Assembly (NCBI GenBank): GCA_013042165.1
Contig: JABDQT010000048.1
Coordinates: 1-7,266, forward strand
Reading direction: 5' to 3'
From: Kiritimatiellales bacterium
GTDB taxonomy: Bacteria; Verrucomicrobiota; Kiritimatiellia; Kiritimatiellales; Pontiellaceae
DNA length: 7,266 nucleotides
Shown here in pieces: positions 4,549-7,266 of the stretch; positions within the stretch are counted from its first letter, which is position 1; every line of letters begins with the position of its first letter. The notes beneath the pieces are model-generated. The model did not search any database and was not told where the DNA came from. It saw only the letters and a list, made by a program, of their open reading frames with translations. The position numbers were made by a program, and so were the translations under genes.

Positions 4549-7266
4549 TTACTGTAAATGGACTTCGAGTTGATAAAAAATCGCATCCGCCGCGGGATTG
4601 GTATTGGTATAACTGCTTTGCGGATACAGAACGTTGGTTGCCATCGGCAGAAACCCTTCCACCAGATTCGTTGACCAGTGGACCGAATAGACCCGACCGG
4701 AAACCGAGTCCCAGCTGACCGTGTCGCTCGGGTCCAGAACCGCCTTGAAACAGGAGGCTGCGTTGGTCGGGTCGGTTCCGGCAATGTATTCCTGCCAGGT
4801 TTTCAGATGGTCGCCATCCGGATCGGCCTCGGCATCGACACCGAAGTTGTTGAGATTATACTGCGCCAGCCACCAGTACGGCGTATTCGCCGGATCGGAA
4901 GCCACCTGCGCCGTGAAGGTTGCAGCCAGTGTGCCATCCGCCTCAACATTGCTCCAGATAAGGTTGGTGGCCGTACTGTCGTTGTCAAACGACAGGCCGG
5001 ACACGGCGGTGCCATTGGTGGCCAGCGAGGCGATCCGGTAGTAACTGTTCGCCGTGATGACGAAGTTTGTGCTGCCGCCGGCCGGTACGACCGCGTCGGC
5101 CGGTGAAATCCCGCCGAGGCCATCGGTGCCGGTCGTTATCGTGTGGGTCGGCGGCGGTGCAACGGCCGTCACTTTAAGCAGGGTCGGCCGGGAGTTCCGG
5201 TTATTGCCTCCATCCCACCAGTTGATAAAGAAGCCGATGGCATCGACCTGCGTCAGATCCGGCGTGACGATCGGGTTTTTGTCGGGATTCATGAGGGTCG
5301 TTGAATTTAAATCCGCCACATCAAGAACGCGCCATTGTTCCGCTGCAAGGTTGGAGAGAAAGAGGCTGCCGGTGTTTTCCGTTTCACCGACATACCAGAT
5401 ATCATTCAGGCCGTCATGGACGGCGGCACGGAAAGGTGTTGCTCCAACGTTGCCGGCCAGCTCAAGCTCATGGGTGAAGGCCGTCAGATCAAAGGGTCCT
5501 CCCCTCAGATACAGCAGCCAGCGCGTCATGGCGCTCCCCGGTTTTCCTTCCAGCTCTCCGGGCTCAATCCGCAACTGACTCCATGTGGCGTTGGTGATCT
5601 GTATCACCCCGTAAAGCGCGGTACCGATATAGTCTCCCGGACCCACATCCGGCATGGCCAGCGCAACATCTCCGTCACCATCCGGATACGTGCCGAGTAT
5701 ATTGAGAATGCCGCCGGACGTTTGACTGTTGCCCAACGGAATATCGGCATCCGCAGTGACGTTGCTCACGACGTTCCATTCCAATACGGTATACCGGTCG
5801 GTATCCACATACTCGGCGGTCAGGGTGACCGGATTGGTCGACATGGTTACCATGGCATCCCTGAAGATGACTTCATCCACAACCTGTGTATCGCCGGTCC
5901 ATTGCTCGAAGGTTTTCCATGGGATCTCGTCCGCCAAAATCATCACCTGTTCCCGGTTGGCATATGATCCGGAGCCGGAGCCGCTGTTGACCGTCAGGTC
6001 GTAATAGTGCGTTGCGGTCAGGGTGATATCCTGCACCGGCAGGGTCACCGTTGTGCTCGCGGAGTTGACATTGGCCGCATATGACGCACCGGTGCCGGTC
6101 CACTCCTTGAAGGAAACCCCGGATCTGACATCGCTCGGCTCAACCGCCACCACACTTCCGCTGCTGTATGTCCCGGAACCTGTGCCGCCGTTGACCGTCA
6201 GGACCACATCGGTATAGGTCGCAGTCAGGGTGATGCCGGATGGCGGCATGGTGACCGTGGCAGGCGAAGCTGAGGGGTTGGACACATACTGGGTATCCCC
6301 GATCCACGCCACAAAGGTTCTGCCCGGATCCGCCGAAATCTCAACGGGCTGGCCGTTGGTGTACATTCCCGATCCACTTCCGCCGTTAACCGTCAGATTG
6401 TAGATATTTACATAGGTCGCTGTCAGCGAAACGTCTTGTGTCGGCATGATGACCGTGGTGGGCGACGAGGTTGCGCTTGCCACAACCTGCGTATCACCTG
6501 TCCATCGGTCAAACGCCTGCCCCGCCGGGGCGGGATCAGCGTCGATGGCTACCAGTGTATTGTTGGTATACGCGCCGGAACCGCTGCCGCCGTTGACCGT
6601 CAGCGTGGACCAGCCCGGGAGATTCGTGTATGTCGCACTCAGGCTGACCGCATTGGTCGACATGGTAACCACCGCGCTCGAGGCGGACACGTTGTCCACA
6701 AACTGCGTATCGCCGCCCCACTGAAAAAAGGCCTTGCCAGTCACGGCATCCGCCGAGATCGCCACCTGCACTCCGTTGGTATAGGAGCCGCTGCCGCTGC
6801 CGCTGCTCACTTCCAGAGGATACCAACCGGGGAGCCTTTTCGTAAACATCCAGATCAACGAATTGGGTTCTGGATCACATTGGTCACTGGATAAATAATC
6901 CGTATGATTTTGCAAGGGTTTCCAATCCTCATCGTAATTGCCCACGGTCCCGCCGGGCCAATCGGTCCCTTTTAAAACCATCATGTGACTATTGCCATGA
7001 CCGGTCCGCTCCCATAGGGTCAATTTTAAATGTCCCCCTCCTTCGGCCACCATATTGTCATAGCTGTTTATACTTTTATTGGGATTGATAACCCCGTCAG
7101 TCAGGCCATGAAAGAGCCATATCGGCAACTCTTTTAATGGGGTTGGATTATTGATTACATTAGAACCCGCAGAGGCAAAAACGGCAGCAAAATAGCTTGG
7201 ATCTGATTTTGCAAATACAATAGCCCCATGTCCGCCCATGGAGTGCCCCATGAGATATCGCCTGCT
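4549..7266 (-). CDS. Secreted multidomain esterase with InlB-type repeats (partial; N-terminus beyond right edge)
   Basis: 905 codons are visible, open to the right edge. Numbering from the Met at 7251, SRRYL precedes GHSMGG (2-7), the nucleophile elbow of an alpha/beta hydrolase with Ser4. HGLTDGVINP (48-57) supplies the probable acid D52, and ERTGHGNSH (81-89) the histidine (H85 likely). LIWMFTKRL (132-140) closes the domain. This is an esterase or carboxylesterase-like domain that would cleave acyl groups, perhaps acetyl or feruloyl. Five InlB B-repeat-like modules follow (144-481), then a beta-rich, tryptophan-containing region (about 484-697) that may bind carbohydrate. A sixth diverged repeat (703-780) comes next. 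D810-P-D-G-D ending at E821 is a 12-residue EF-hand-like calcium loop, followed by AGTDPTN. A last domain (831-900) has GRVYSVHWSTNL and ends without a membrane segment. The likely site is extracellular or cell-surface. The Met at 7251 is inside the catalytic domain and is not the true start. Confidence 0.85.
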   Translation of the reverse strand, partial: SRRYLMGHSMGGHGAIVFAKSDPSYFAAVFASAGSNVINNPTPLKELPIWLFHGLTDGVINPNKSINSYDNMVAEGGGHLKLTLWERTGHGNSHMMVLKGTDWPGGTVGNYDEDWKPLQNHTDYLSSDQCDPEPNSLIWMFTKRLPGWYPLEVSSGSGSGSYTNGVQVAISADAVTGKAFFQWGGDTQFVDNVSASSAVVTMSTNAVSLSATYTNLPGWSTLTVNGGSGSGAYTNNTLVAIDADPAPAGQAFDRWTGDTQVVASATSSPTTVIMPTQDVSLTATYVNIYNLTVNGGSGSGMYTNGQPVEISADPGRTFVAWIGDTQYVSNPSASPATVTMPPSGITLTATYTDVVLTVNGGTGSGTYSSGSVVAVEPSDVRSGVSFKEWTGTGASYAANVNSASTTVTLPVQDITLTATHYYDLTVNSGSGSGSYANREQVMILADEIPWKTFEQWTGDTQVVDEVIFRDAMVTMSTNPVTLTAEYVDTDRYTVLEWNVVSNVTADADIPLGNSQTSGGILNILGTYPDGDGDVALAMPDVGPGDYIGTALYGVIQITNATWSQLRIEPGELEGKPGSAMTRWLLYLRGGPFDLTAFTHELELAGNVGATPFRAAVHDGLNDIWYVGETENTGSLFLSNLAAEQWRVLDVADLNSTTLMNPDKNPIVTPDLTQVDAIGFFINWWDGGNNRNSRPTLLKVTAVAPPPTHTITTGTDGLGGISPADAVVPAGGSTNFVITANSYYRIASLATNGTAVSGLSFDNDSTATNLIWSNVEADGTLAATFTAQVASDPANTPYWWLAQYNLNNFGVDAEADPDGDHLKTWQEYIAGTDPTNAASCFKAVLDPSDTVSWDSVSGRVYSVHWSTNLVEGFLPMATNVLYPQSSYTNTNPAADAIFYQLEVHLQ
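5809..6822 (-). repeat. Five tandem InlB B-repeat-like coding units, about 200 bases each
   Basis: Units occupy roughly 6822-6628, 6609-6412, 6402-6214, 6204-6004 and 6003-5809. Each encodes L-x-V-N-G-G-S/T-GSG-x-Y, a variable strand with V-x-I-x-A, F-x-x-W-x-GDTQ, a V-x-x-A/S-x-x-x-x-x-V-x-M strand and LTATY. This is the bacterial immunoglobulin-like B-repeat pattern of surface proteins. DNA identity persists at the segment encoding LTVNGG: the stretch reading CGTTGACCGTCAG on the plus strand, or close variants, recurs at about 5984, 6189, 6384 and 6591. Unit 4 is the most diverged (TGTGASYAANV in place of GDTQ). Units 1 and 5 share the MSTN-V-L ending, suggesting duplication or exchange between them. 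The role is probably a spacer or stalk that presents the esterase. Confidence 0.85.

Noticed and set aside
5054..5967. Overlapping plus-strand open frames opposite the esterase-repeat gene
   Set aside because: The minus strand gives a continuous protein with recognised repeats and motifs. These frames are low-complexity shadows of the repeat DNA.

Overview
The window looks like a polysaccharide-degradation locus from a Gram-negative bacterium of the Planctomycetes-Verrucomicrobia-Kiritimatiellota group. This assignment is inferred, not proven. It rests on a formylglycine-type sulfatase, a glycosidase with a Tat-lipoprotein signal, an oxidoreductase with a signal peptide, and a very long secreted esterase. 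The esterase carries InlB-type B-repeats, an EF-hand-like calcium loop ending in GTDPTN, and a C-terminal beta domain of a kind I associate with this group. No RNA gene, CRISPR array, integrase or transposase is visible.

Layout: positions 1-2692 hold three genes on the minus strand, read right to left. They are a six-hairpin-type glycosidase (2692 to 1241), a remnant of a second, TIM-barrel glycosidase that stops after its first strands (1212 to 763), and a sulfatase that runs off the left edge (692 to <1). The gaps are only 28 and 70 bases, so they were probably one transcription unit. A divergent intergenic region of about 490 bases (2693-3183) follows. It has no convincing gene, but it holds a 14-base palindrome and possible decayed coding sequence. 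On the plus strand, 3184-4269 encodes a Gfo/Idh/MocA-family oxidoreductase with an N-terminal export signal. It converges on a minus-strand gene that fills 4549 to beyond the right edge (905 codons in the window). That gene encodes an alpha/beta-hydrolase esterase followed by five tandem InlB-like repeats, a beta-rich possible carbohydrate-binding region, a sixth diverged repeat, the calcium loop and the C-terminal domain. A good intrinsic terminator (4505 to 4465) lies just behind it.

Working together (inference): all the products appear to be exported. The sulfatase would remove sulfate esters, the esterase would remove acyl groups, the six-hairpin enzyme would cleave the exposed glycan, and the oxidoreductase would act on a released sugar. 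A sulfated, possibly acylated polysaccharide such as an algal or mucin-type glycan fits, but the substrate cannot be read from the sequence. I found no evidence for a wholly new defence or mobile system. The points most worth a second look are the unassigned six-hairpin glycosidase, the exported oxidoreductase, the truncated glycosidase and the esterase-repeat architecture.
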